Positions 42,707 to 54,000 of a DNA stretch of 64,000 nucleotides are shown here, one piece after another (within the stretch, counting starts at the first letter, position 1; each line of letters starts with the position of its first letter). The position numbers and the translations under genes were made by a program. Location of the stretch: assembly GCF_041296385.1 (NCBI RefSeq), contig NC_091014.1, forward strand, positions 67,030,578 through 67,094,577, read 5' to 3'. The stretch comes from Aphelocoma coerulescens (taxonomy: Eukaryota; Chordata; Aves; Passeriformes; Corvidae). The notes under the pieces were generated by a model. It did not search any database. It was given only the letters and a program-made list of their open reading frames with translations, and was not told where the DNA came from.

Positions 42707-43079
42707 TTACTGCAGGCCTGGTTCCTAGGGTATATCACCGTGTCCCACAGCCATAGGGAGGAGGAGGAGAGAAGATCCAGCAGGCAGGAATTGTGCAGCA
42801 AGATTGATTTATTTAATTATTTTACAAACTCTTTTATAGACTTTTTTCTTCATAGTCTAATTGGACAAAGGACCAGCCACCCCTTGGGGGTGATTGGCTA
42901 AAATCCTAAAACATCCATTGTCAAAATATTTTCTACTATACCATAAACAAGACTTTTCAAGGTTGCAGGTGTTTGGTTGTTTACATTCCCTGCTACCTCT
43001 TCTGTGAGAGAGAAAAGTTTCTCACGGACTTAGAAAATAGCAAGAAAATCCTTGCTAGCAGCATTTTTGTATCTACACA
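42707..43079 (-). mobile_element. Short solo LTR (ERVK-like), antisense
   Basis: The nine bases CATAACTAT occur at both edges (42699-42707 and 43078-43086), fitting a 6-bp target duplication TAACTA around an element of about 373 bp. Read on the minus strand it begins TGTGTAGATAC, has a TATA box TCTATAAAAG (42831-42840) and an AATAAA signal (42808-42813), and ends GCAGTAA. The last dinucleotide is AA where CA is expected, so one terminal base has probably mutated. No gag, pol or env sequence is present. The 6-bp duplication suggests class II (ERVK); that is an inference. Confidence 0.7.
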
Positions 43080-43593
43080 TAACTATGTATTTGGAGAAAA
43101 ATGCTTGCCCTGTGACCTCCCCAGAGCTCCAGCTTTATGAATCTTCCTAGTACTTCCCAAACTGGGATTTTGATCCTATCTCTGGGATACCCCAGGTGAA
43201 GTACAGTCAAGGAGGCCTGGTCCTTCCCAGCTTTGCTGGAAACAACCTGTGTGCATTTGTAAGCCTTCAGTTTCTCTAAACACTCTGGAGACTTCGTTCT
43301 TTCCAGGCAGCAGCTGGTTTCATGCATATTCCTGCATTCCATATTCCATACTGGGCAGGTAAATATCTTCAATAACAGCACCACAGGCCTGGAGCACCAA
43401 TAACCCATCCCCATGTCTGTGGAAATGAGACAGCCAGCTGTAGGTGTACAAACTCACCCAGAGAAGAAGCAGAGGACAAGGTGTGTTTCCATGAAAATCT
43501 AGTTCCTTCTGAGGGAGCTGGAATCATCTCATGTGCAACATATTATTTGATCCTGTGTGTTCTCTTGCTTCAGAAGTAATGAAGGCTGGCCAG
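43080..43593. other. Spacer between two LTRs
   Basis: About 510 bp of unique sequence. The minus strand has a 113-residue frame without a recognisable domain. Nothing else is supported. The spacer ends in GGCCAG, the proposed target duplication of the next LTR. Confidence 0.5.
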
Positions 43594-43640
43594 TGTGAGT
43601 GACTGAGACACGAACCCAGACTGGCAGGGAATCTGAATCA

Positions 43641-43671
43641 TTTATTCAAAAGAAACGAGCTGGTTTTATAC
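43641..43671 (-). promoter_or_regulatory. LTR core promoter and poly(A) signal
   Basis: On the minus strand GTATAAAACC (43662-43671) is a consensus TATA box and AATAAA (43641-43646) is a consensus poly(A) signal about 20 bp downstream. This is the compact arrangement of short-R retroviral LTRs. The E-box array lies upstream, its nearest unit about 210 bp away. Whether the promoter is active cannot be seen from sequence. Confidence 0.65.
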
Positions 43672-43880
43672 ACTTTTTCAAGGCTTTCAACACTTTCATG
43701 GTAATTCTCACTACGTGACCTGTCCCAGGTTGCCACATCAGCAACACACTTTCTAAATGTCCTTCTATGGGGTGATCACTCGCTGTTCAGCCGTCCATCA
43801 GCTCCCGGCAGGCTCCTCTCCGTAGGGGTCTGCCGTGTGACACCTCCTCCCCCCAGGATCCAGCGGAGACAAGCTTCTGT

Positions 43881-45278
43881 GTGCTGCCACGTGCTCCTTT
43901 GTGCTTCCATGTGCTCCTTTGTGCTGCCACATGCTCCTCTGTGCCGCCACATGCCCCTCTGTGCCGCCATGTGCTCCTTTGTTCTGCCATGTGCTCCTGT
44001 GTGCTGCCATGTGCTCCTTTGTGCTGCCACATGCCCCTCTGTGCCGCCACATGCCCCTCTGTGCCGCCATGTGCTCCTCTGTGCTGCCATGTGCTCCTGT
44101 GTGCTGCCACGTGCTCCTTTGTGCTGCCATGTGCTCCTCTGTGCCACCACGTGCTCCTCTGTGCCACCACGTGCTCCTCTGTGCCGCCATGTGCTCCTTT
44201 GTGCCACCACGTGCTCCCTTGTGCTGCCATGAGCTCCTTTGTGCCACCACGTGCTCCTCTGTGCCACCACGTGCTCCTCTGTGCTGCCACGTGCTCCTTT
44301 GTGCCACCACGTGCTCCTCTGTGCCACCACGTGCTCCTCTGTGCTGCCATGTGCTCCTTTGTGCTGCCATGTGCTCCTCTGTGCCACCACGTGCTCCTTT
44401 GTGCTGCCATGTGCTCCTCTGTGCCACCACGTGCTCCTTTGTGCTGCCACCTGCTCCTTTGTGCCGCCATGTGCTCCTTTGTGCCACCACGTGCTCCTCT
44501 GTGCTGCCACGTGCTCCTTTGTGCCACCACGTGCTCCTTTGTGCTGCCATGTGCTCCTCTGTGCCACCACGTGCTCCTCTGTGCCACCACGTGCTCCTTT
44601 GTGCTGCCACGTGCTCCTTTGTGCCACCACGTGCTCCCTTGTGCTGCCATGTGCTCCTCTGTGCCACCACGTGCTCCTCTGTGCTGCCACGTGCTCCTCT
44701 GTGCCACCACGTGCTCCTCTGTGCTGCCAGGTGCTCCTTTGTGCCACCACGTGCTCCTTTGTGCTGCCATGAGCTCCTTTGTGCCACCACGTGCTCCTCT
44801 GTGCTGCCATGAGCTCCTTTGTGCCACCACGTGCTCCTTTGTGCCACCACGTGCTCCCTTGTGCTGCCATGAGCTCCTTTGTGCCACCATGTGCTCCTCT
44901 GTGCCACCACGTGCTCCTCTGTGCCACCACATGCTCCTCTGTGCTGCCACGTGCTCCTCTGTGCCACCACGTGCTCCTCTGTGCTGCCATGTGCTCCCTT
45001 GTGCTGCCATGTGCTCCTTTGTGCCACCACGTGCTCCTCTGTGCTGCCATGTGCTCCCTTGTGCTGCCATGTGCTCCTTTGTGCTTCCGTGTGCTCCTCT
45101 GTGCTGCCATGTGCTCCCTTGTGCCACCATGTGCTCCTCTATGCTTCCACGTGCTCCTCTGTGCCACCATGTGCTCCTCTGTGCTTCCATGTGCTCCTTT
45201 GTGCCTCCACGTGCTCCTTTCTGCTGCCACGTGCTCCTTTGTGCCGCCACGTGCTCCTCTGTGCTGCCATGTGCCTCT
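43881..45278. repeat. Minisatellite, 70 units of 20 bp, mostly with an E-box
   Basis: The unit is GTGCYNCCAYGTGCTCCTYT, with variants. It repeats 70 times without a single insertion or deletion: every 60-base block starts in the same phase. At the centre of each unit I count CACGTG in 34, CATGTG in 24, CACATG in 5, CATGAG in 4, and CACCTG, CAGGTG and CGTGTG once each. The unit itself looks like two related 10-mers, each starting GTGC. It contains no stop codon in any frame of either strand except where CATGAG creates TGA. That explains the overlapping frames of 131 to 513 residues, which I do not regard as genes. Confidence 0.97.
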
Positions 45279-45335
45279 GCAGACATGTCCCACAGCCTGT
45301 AACCCAAGTCTATCCTATCTCTCCCCACAGGCCCG

Positions 45336-48084
45336 CAATAAGAATGATGAATGTTTCTGCTAAATCTGTCTTTAAAATGTTTGGGTAAGTAAAGATACTA
45401 TAGGCATGGTCTGAAGCACTGGCATTGAGCCCAGTAACCTCTCCACCTTCCAGATGCAGGGATTTGTCTGTTTAGAAGCATTTATTATTCTTTGTGACAG
45501 AAACAAAGAATATTCCTAATATATGACTGCAGCAGACCTACTCTCAGAAAAGGTGTTTATCTTGTGTATCTTACTGTGCACCAATACAGCAATCAGTCCC
45601 TATTCTCTTCTTTCTTCCAACGGTGTGAAATGCAGGAGAGGGATTTGAGCAGGATGAGTTACTAGCATCTGGATGGTCAATCCAGCATCTGCCTTGGGGG
45701 TTAGATGGCGTATTTGTTTTGTACTCTATTTATGTGAGCCAGTTTAAATACCCCATTTTTTCTTTTAAATGTCCTATGCTCCACCTAACCTCCACCTTGT
45801 TTAGGAGTATAAATAACCAGATTACATTGGTCCATTGCTGAAGAGATTAAAGCAAATCACATCAGTCAATAGATCAAGGCTTTCAGTCCTTTCCCGAACT
45901 TCTTTCTTTCTTTCCCAAAAGTAAAGTCTGCTTTCTTTTTCCAGAAACAGCTCCTTTGTCTTCAGAAGGTCTTGTCTTCCAAGGCTTTTCACATTGCAAA
46001 GCCTAGATTTGGACTATAACAACCAGCATCCTGTAAGAACTCGATTTTATTCCTCGGAGTATCTTAAACATTTAAGTATTTTGAGCTGTTATTTTTGTTA
46101 CCTTTGACATATTTCTGACTCACCCAGAAATATGGAGGCTGTGTGGTTTAAACAAGGTGAGCTCTGTATCCAGGTCATTTGCCTCCACATCTGTGGCTTT
46201 CATCCTGCTCTCTCCAGGGTTGTAGAACCAATCTTTATTCTGCTTCTAAATTTCACTCATTATCCTTGCAGCTTTGCCTACGAAGACAAAAGACAACTGG
46301 TGACAATTTCTGGCAGCCAACCAGCCTCTCAAGTTGTATAAATTTTCCTCTTGAAGCAATTCCACTCCATCATATGTAGCTGTTTGGCCCTAATTACTCT
46401 GCTTTAAATTGATTTCCTCCTGTTCAGGAATGTATCTTGCTACTTTCTGAAGTATAAATGAGTAATTCTGTGTAATGTGAACATATTCTTAACTCTTGTA
46501 CTTAGGTTTTTTTGAGTATCCAGTACCAGGACTGTTTTCTACTGCACAAGTCTTATGTGTTATGAATTTCACTTCCTGCAGCCCTAAGCAGTTGGCTTTG
46601 GCCATTGCCATGGATGTTGCAGTTTGCTACGTTAATATTCATATACGATTTCACAGGATTTCTGGGCTTGGTTTAATCTCACCAAATAGAAAATGTTTCA
46701 TATATTTTGCATCACTAAAATAATGCTGGCAAACAATAGAATTGTCTATTCTAGCAGTTGAGGTTGACTGTAGGCATATTTATCTGATATTTTATGGCAA
46801 AAAGGAACCATGTAAGTATGTCATCTCTTTGTGTGATATTTAAATTGGTGTCAACTTCTCAAATTATTTTCTCTGCAAATGAGGAAATGCAGGTTTTCTA
46901 TAAAATCAATAGCTTATCTCTTGCAGCTGGAACAAGTTGGACTGGGCATGATAGACATTCCTTTTTTTCTCTCACAGTTACAAATGCTGGTGTCTCCATC
47001 CATTACCTGCACACCTCTCTCCCTTTGAATTTAAATTCAGCATGCTGTTTTCATGTAAGACTGTAAGCTACCCAAAAAATCAAACACACAGTTTGTCTTA
47101 ATAGTGTAAATATGTTGAACAAATGGAGTATGCTGGGATGAACATTCTTGAAGCAAATCTATTCTCAACAGTAACTCCTCGCCTCACGGCCTGTCACAGG
47201 CATTCCCAGGGCATTATCACTACAAATGATGCAAGTCTGAAGTTCATCTGCAGGAGGAACATTTCTGGCAGCTCAGGAGGAAAATTTCTGGCAGTTTCTC
47301 ACTGTTCCTCTCAGTGCAGAGGATTTAGCTGTGATAAATGCTGGTAAACCTCAGACAGGTGTCAGGTATGCTGACAGAGTGAAAATGGGAAGGAGGGACT
47401 GTATGTTATGTGCTAAAGCTGCATTTGTTCACACAATGATTAGCTCCGGGTATAATTAAAATTATTAAATATAAATCAGCTCAGCCGCTCTTTTGTGCTC
47501 AGCTCTCACTTCCTATTCAGTTTGAGCCTGGCAAAGAGGAGTTGGTGGTTCCTGCTCAACCTCCATTCCCTGCATCCAAAGCCCCTCTGCTCATGCTGAA
47601 ATGATGTGCCTTTCACTTTTCATTTGGCAGGATTTCACTTACCTCTGTTCTTCCTTACATTTTCATCAGCAGTGACATTGCTGCCAAACCTTGTGCACCT
47701 CTGGGTGAGAGTTTATGCATATTATCAGCAAGTCTGTCTAGAACATTTGGTCATTATTTGCATACAACTGTACGACTTAGCTCAATATGTGCATACTGAG
47801 CACTGGGAAGGGCTTCTAAGTGAGGGGCCAAGTGTCCATTGCTGTTCACTCACCGGGACCTTTTCCAGATTCTCACTTTTAAAGCAGGAAGAAAATCGTC
47901 TTTCCCCTGAGGAAAGGGTATCCCGTTTGGCTCTGTGGTAAGCCCAGCAGAAACACAGAAGTGTTTGCAGGGGTGGACAAGAAAAGGGGTGATCAGAATA
48001 TGTGGTCATTGCTCCAATCCAGCTCTTCTCCATTTGCCCTTTAAGCCAGGCATGGTTGTGCAAAGTCACATATTTGGTCGGAGG
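45336..48084. other. Unique non-coding DNA, no gene seen
   Basis: AT-rich sequence with only short random frames. No element, RNA gene or exon could be supported. Confidence 0.55.
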
Positions 48085-48772
48085 TTCAATAGGGCCAAGG
48101 GCCCAGTCCTGCCTTGGGTCACACCAACCCCCTGCAGCTCCAGGCTGGGGCAGAGGGGCTGGAAAGCTGGGAAAGGCCCTGGGGGTGCTGGGGACAGCGG
48201 CTGGACATGAGCCCAGGTGTGCCCAGGGGGCCAAGAGGCCAATGGCCCCTGGGCTGTGCCAGCCATGGGGTGGCAGCAGGGCCGGGGCAGTGACTGTCCC
48301 CTGTGCTGGGCACTGCTGGGGCCACACCTCAGATCCTGGGGCAGCTCTGGGCCCCTCAGGACAAGAAAGGCATTGAGGGGCTGGAGCGTGTCCAGAGAAG
48401 GGAACGGAGCTGGGGAAGGGGCTGGAGCAGCAGGAGGGGCTGAGGGAGCTGGGAAAGGGGCTCAGCCTGGAGAAAAGGAGGCTCAGGGGGGACTTTGTGG
48501 CTCTGCACAACTCCCTGACAGGAGGGGGCAGCCAGGGGGGGTCGGGCTCTTCTCCCAGGGAACAAGGGATGGGAGGAGAGGAAACAGCCTCAAGCTGTGC
48601 CAGGGGAGGTTCAGGTTGGACATCAGGAGGAATTTCTTCATGGAAAGGGTGGTCAGGCACTGGAAGGGGCTGCTCAGGGAGGCAGTGGGGTCTCCATCCC
48701 TAGAGATGTCCAAAGAATGACCGGATGTGGCACTCAGTGCTCTGGGCTGGATGACAAGGTGGGATTGATCAG
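48085..48772 (+). mobile_element. CR1 LINE copy F, sense, truncated at both ends
   Basis: The copy starts abruptly at GGGCCAAGGGCCCAGTCC and carries the same core as the copies at 19945 and 32626. Its later part matches copy E (GGTTCAGGTTGGACATCAGG). It stops at about GGGATTGATCA without the terminal CR1 octamers, so the 3' end was deleted after insertion or has decayed. Over the stretch GGAGGAGAGGAAACAGCCTC it matches copy D rather than E, so it is a mosaic relative to the other two. Confidence 0.93.
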
Positions 48773-50256
48773 TCTCATGGTGGAGTGTTTCTGTGTTTGT
48801 GTGTATGTGTGGGTTTGAGGTGAAAAATTACCTGCAAGCAAAATAAATGTAGAATTTTACTATCTAGTTGGAGATTCTAAATTCTTAAAGAAAAGGAACA
48901 CTAAACTTTTCAAATGTATGAAATAGGTTAAATATCATTTTGCTGCCCCCCCTCAATTACTCAGGCCTTGGGTTTCAACCTTTAAGTCTTCATAGCTGCT
49001 TTCAGAAAAGTGAACTTTTCAACAAACTGCTTTTGCTAATAATTTGCTGTCACTATTTGCATAAGCAATTTGGTACCCTAAGTGATTAAAGTGGTGAGCA
49101 TGGGAACATATATTTTCCATGAAACATTTTGGATTTTTATGATTCAGGGCATTTTTTTCTTGCGTTAGTACAATAATAAGGTACACAATCATTATCCCAA
49201 GTAAGCCTGAAATATGAGGCACAATTGCTGGAAGATAGGCCATTTTAATAAATCTACAAAAATTACAACTCTTTGTGGAACTTTTTTGTGAAACAGTGAA
49301 AGGCTGTGTGGGTGTAAACCAGCTTTGTTGGGATTTGTGTTTGCATTTTTATTAATACACCGGCGGGTTTTTTTTTCAAATAAAATACATATACATTTAA
49401 TACTCTTCAGAGATAGACATTGTCCTGCTAAAAAATTATCCTAACAGAAAAATTTTAGAATAGAAAAGGAATCTGTGTAATATGGAATTCCCTTTGGCAA
49501 AAACAGTCTGGTTTATATTGACTTTGATTTGGAGGCTAAACTACATTTAAATATTTTACAGCAATACTGCCTTTAAGTGAGTTATAAATAATTCACTCAA
49601 TAACTGAACAGAGGTCTCTGCAGAGTGCAAAGTCTCTACATCTTAATGAGTAGATTTAATTGAGTAAAGGAAACTTCCAAGCTTTCAGTTTTTGGAAAAC
49701 AGATTACAGGAAATGTGATATGCTGCTCTGTATAAGAGAAGCAGAACTAGAAATAAACACACAGGGAGTGCTTAGACATTTTTTGCAATTATTTTTGAGG
49801 AGTCACGTTGCACATTAGCATGGCCTGTAACATTTTGCTGCCACTTTTTTCTTTAGAAAAAGCTTAGATTTTTATTTTCCTGCATTTTTACACATATTTG
49901 AAGTTTCTCATATTTGAAACCTTAGGAATCTTTCTACTATAAAAATATGTATCTTGAGATAAAAATCCAGATTGTCAAATTCTAGAAATTAATCTAGCTA
50001 CGCTGACTTATGAAGCCTTAAACAAAATCCAAATCCAAAATTGAGACAATCACTCAGCATCTTCCCTTCCCCCACTTAACACTAACAGAAGATAAAATAC
50101 AAAAATAACCCAAATGAAGGAACAAAGCCTCAAAAATAATTCTACAAAATAGAGCTTTTGACTTTTTGTTACAACTGTAAGAGCCAGAAAGATACAGTGT
50201 GTGCCATATGATGTGCTCCTGAAAACCAGCAATTTCACATAAATACTCTTCAGTAC

Positions 50257-50459
50257 CTGGCAGGGATTTAGGAATGGCATAACTCCAGTAATTCTTGGTT
50301 TCCAGTTTTGTTGCTGTGCCAGATATCTCTCTTCTAACTGTAGTGGTAAATCCTTTCTTTTGTATGAAGACTGCAGATCTGTACATAGTGTATAAAGTAA
50401 GGATTCTAGATGATATCGCAAGTCTTTTCCCAATATTTATAAAGTTCTTGAAGCTGTTT
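50257..50459 (-). other. Exon-like open segment, very uncertain
   Basis: On the minus strand a pyrimidine-rich tract ending CTAATAG precedes 203 bp open in one frame, followed by CCAG and GTACTG, a weak donor. The translation contains YRSAVFIQKKGFTTTVRRE and then KNYWSYAIPKSLP, vaguely like the start of a mitochondrial protein. I recognise no family. It could be chance, a lost exon or a pseudogene fragment. No neighbouring exon was found. Confidence 0.15.
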
Positions 50460-50978
50460 CTATTAGAAAATGAAATTAAAAAATAGCAATTGTATTAGTG
50501 TTAAAAAAGCAAATTTTTTACAAAATCTTATGGTATAATTGTGTATATTGTCTAACAGCAATAAAATATTATTATTTATTATTGCCATTATTTAAAGGCT
50601 GTTGATTTTCTAATACCTGTGTGAGGAATATGGAAAATTACTTTTATTGTGGCCTTTGTTAATTCTAAGGTAATTTAAAACACACCTCTGTTCTGCCTCC
50701 CTTTGTGCTGCATCTCTGCGGGGAAGCAGCACAAAGCCTGTCTTAAGAAGAGAAAATAAGAAAGCCATAAGGTTGTGGAAAGTCACCACATAAAACCAGG
50801 CCTAAAGTGTTAAAGGCAAATGCCTTCAAAGTTTTGAGTAACTCAGACTGTACTTGACTGGAAAACATGACCTGTGAGTAAGGATACCAGAGAAACCTTC
50901 TAAAAGCGTGTCCTCAGTAAAACAGCAAATGCTTGCTGTTCTTTTTTCCTTTCCTTTACTTTCCTTAAGTTTTTTGTC

Positions 50979-51014
50979 TTTTTTTTTTTTTTTTTTTTTT
51001 TGGTTTTTTTTTTT
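50979..51014. repeat. T-rich homopolymer tract
   Basis: More than 20 T residues, then GG, then 11 T residues. No retroposed mRNA or SINE body was recognised beside it, so it is listed as a simple repeat. Confidence 0.9.
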
Positions 51015-54000
51015 CATTCTAAAAAGCTGTCTTTTGTTAGATTCTAAGGAAATCTTAATTTAGGCCAAGTGGAGCTTCAGACGTGGTCTGTATACTGAGT
51101 ATACTGATATTTTCTGCCATGCAACCCTGTTCCCATTGCATCAATCAGAATCCCTAGGAAATATACAGTATAGAAATATTAAAACCTAATGGGAAGAGTA
51201 TTGGGAAGCTTGTGGAACCAAAGGCAATCACCCACACTAATGAGATGCTAATGTTCTTTTGTTATCAGATCTGTGCCAGAATGCAGCATCTCGTCCCCTG
51301 GCTTGATTTTCACAACTGCTGCTTGCAATGTGGGGAATTTTAAAATGTCCATATCTCATTCATTTCATAAACATTCTCTTTATATTTTGGAAGCTTTTAC
51401 TTGTGCGTAGGACTACAAAGCACCGTTAATATTTTGTCAGTTCATTTTTAACTGATAATTTTGAAAAGTTAAAATGGTGAAAAAATTAGGGCAAATTCCT
51501 TTTTGGCCTAAAAGAATGGTTTGGTTATTCTTTAAATTAAGGACACTGTTTTTAAAGTAGCATAAGCCAAAAGTTATTACCAGGTGAGAAATATGAAATT
51601 ATATTATCCATACCTAGATTACTGAAACAACCAGGAGTTACTGGTATTTCACTTTTACAAATAGCATAACTAATAAAAAGGTTTCATGGCTTCTCCTCTT
51701 AAGTGTCTCCATTTTAAGCATTTTTCATTTTAACAGTGGTTTTTTTTGTTTCTTTGGAACGTATTTCACACAGTCGCTTCCTATCCCAAATCAGGCTGGA
51801 GGAAAATGCCGTTATTTGCAATAAGAGCAGTTTCTGCTTTCATGAGCACCTGAGCAGCACTGCCAGGAGCGCTCCCTCTGCTCTCTGCCCCTCTTCTCCT
51901 CGGTGCTGGGGTCATTAGAGGAGGTCTGGGTGGGTGATGAGGCTGCAGTGGAGTCAACATGCTGAAAATGCACCCAATTAAGGGGCAATGGCATTACAGC
52001 TTTCTCATCCCCGAGCTGACAAGCTGGCTGAGGGAATAACGTGCTGTGATTCCAGAACATCGCCTTCAAATCAGCCTCTGTGAGGCAAGGGACAGGCCTT
52101 TCAGCTCAGGAATCCAGGACAGGGGGTTGGAATGCTGCTGGCAGCAATTACTGGCAGGGTCCTTGTGCTCTTGTGGAATTATTTTGTAGCCTGTGAATTT
52201 TCATGTGTACCTTCGTCCTCAGTTCCCAGGTAGGCACACCTTGTAAGCATCTGGGGCAAAGCTGGAAGTCAAGGTTTTCTCTCTGCTGTGGTGTTTGTTT
52301 GGTATATGAGCTGCAAATATCCCTGGGCATCTTAGCGGGTGGGGACAGCGTTTAGGTTCCATATAAACACCAAAGGAAACTCCTGAACTCCTTGTGCAGC
52401 AATAGCTCCACACTTGGAAGGGACAGAAGCCTGTTCTTATATCTTTTTGTGAATCACACCAACACAAACGTTTCTGTGTCAATCCTGGATGCAGGGAAGC
52501 TATGGAGGGTGATCTTTTACCTTTGAAAATTGAGTGCAAATTGAAAACACCTTTCCAGCTTTGTTATCCATGACCCAGGCCAAATCCTGCTTGTCTGCTT
52601 GGAGCAGCCTTTTTGAAGCTGGTGGCAATATTTAACTGTGTCCAGTAAGCAGGATTTATGACTTTCATGTAGGGTGAGAAGAGCTGGCAGAAAGCAGTGA
52701 AACAATTGGCATGCAACTAAAATCCTTCAGATGATTATCCTAGCTGAGCTCTTCCCAAAATAATTGCCAGGCTAATTTAAATGTGTGGCAATATCAGTGC
52801 TATCAAAGACAGCTACACACAAATTTTTCCTCTTTTTATTCCTGAATTTTAAGTCAAGAGTGTTTATTATGAGATGGTTCTTTACAGAAACAGAGTAAGA
52901 CAAGGTTTCTGTAACCAAGATTTTACAGATAAGCCTAAGCAGTAAAAAAAAAAAAAAAAAGATAAACATAACTGTAAAAAAACCCCAGCAACCAAAACCA
53001 ATCAACCACAGAAATTACTTCTCATCTGTATTTTCTGAGATTGTTCTATTGGCAATGGTTTTTGGAAACCTCCAAGTGTTTTAGAATGAGAAGAAATAAT
53101 TTTAAAATCATTTTTTAGAGAAGAAGAATTAGTCTGGCTATGTATGTGTACGAGTAGAGATGAAAAATTTGTACCTGTACTGAAAAATATGGAAATAAAC
53201 ATTCCTTTCAAATAATGAAGTACAAAATAATTGCAGATGTTTCAGCTCAAAACATCACATCTTCCTCTGGCACAAGATAATACAGTATTTGCCAAGTTCC
53301 CGCCCCAGGCATGGTTTTCCTTAGGAAATCCACATAAAAGGCGCATTGTCAAGGACCTGGTCTTAACTGCATTTCCTAACCTGAGGATAAGGAAAGAATT
53401 CTGCTTTTACTCAGGTCTCCTTTCCCAAAAATACTGAAAAGAAGCAGTGTGTATGTACAGTTTTCTTGTTGATTGTCATGGTGAAAGTTTATGTTCCACT
53501 CAGGATCCAAAATGGAATTTTTAAGAGGAATTTATTCATAAGTCATATGACCTATATCCATATTTTCCCTGTGTACACGTTCTCTGCTCTGATGGCAATA
53601 TAAACATTTCAGCGTTTTGCTAATGCATCATAGCTAGAACTTGAACCTAAATAATCTCCTTTCACTTTCACAGCTGAATTTAGTGCAAATAGTAAAACTT
53701 TACAAATGATGAAAAGCAATTAAGGCTATTATCTTAGTAACATATAAATAGTTCCATCAAACACAAAGGAGCTGATTTCCTGCTTGAATGTCTGAGCTAT
53801 TTAACATGCCTGCAGTGGTATAACTTAAGTTGGAATATTTTAAATAAACGTTTTGAGGGTGCACAGTGTTTTTGACAGCACTCAATGGCACAGTGATGCT
53901 ATCTCCCCTGACCTCATCTGTGGGAAGCTCTGAGGGAGGAGATTAAAGTATAGAAGATTTTGGAACTGCAAGGAGCAACCACCTAAATTGCAATGCATGG

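Larger units (their letters stand above)
43594..45329 (-). mobile_element. Solo LTR (ERVK-like), antisense, with a minisatellite expanded in U3
   Basis: The + strand begins TGTGAGTGACTGAGACACG (43594) and ends CTCTCCCCACA (45329), so both ends fit the TG...CA rule and are inverted (TGTGAGTG against TGTGGGGA). Flanks GGCCAG (43588-43593) and GGCCCG (45330-45335) match at 5 of 6 bases, fitting an old 6-bp target duplication. Read on the minus strand, U3 starts at 45329 and is filled by the 20-bp array. It is followed by a TATA box GTATAAAACC (43662-43671), an AATAAA signal (43641-43646) and a short R-U5. Without the array the LTR would be about 340 bp. No retroviral gene remains. Confidence 0.75.

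Noticed and set aside
42792..43079. LTR border at TGTGCAGCAAG (42792)
   Set aside because: The poly(A) signal would lie at the very edge and the flanks AGGAAT and TAACTA do not match. The border at 42707 has matching flanks.
43881..45278. CRISPR array
   Set aside because: There are no spacers; the repeats are head to tail, 20 bp each, in vertebrate DNA inside an LTR.
43776..45328. Frames of 505, 513 and 410 residues (-) and 473, 303, 194, 177, 169 and 131 residues (+) as protein genes
   Set aside because: They overlap in almost every frame of a 20-bp tandem repeat without stop codons and contain only the repeat peptide. No domain, splice site or start context supports them.
50979..51014. 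Poly(T) tract as the tail of an antisense retroposed mRNA
   Set aside because: No coding remnant, poly(A) signal or target duplication could be recognised next to it.
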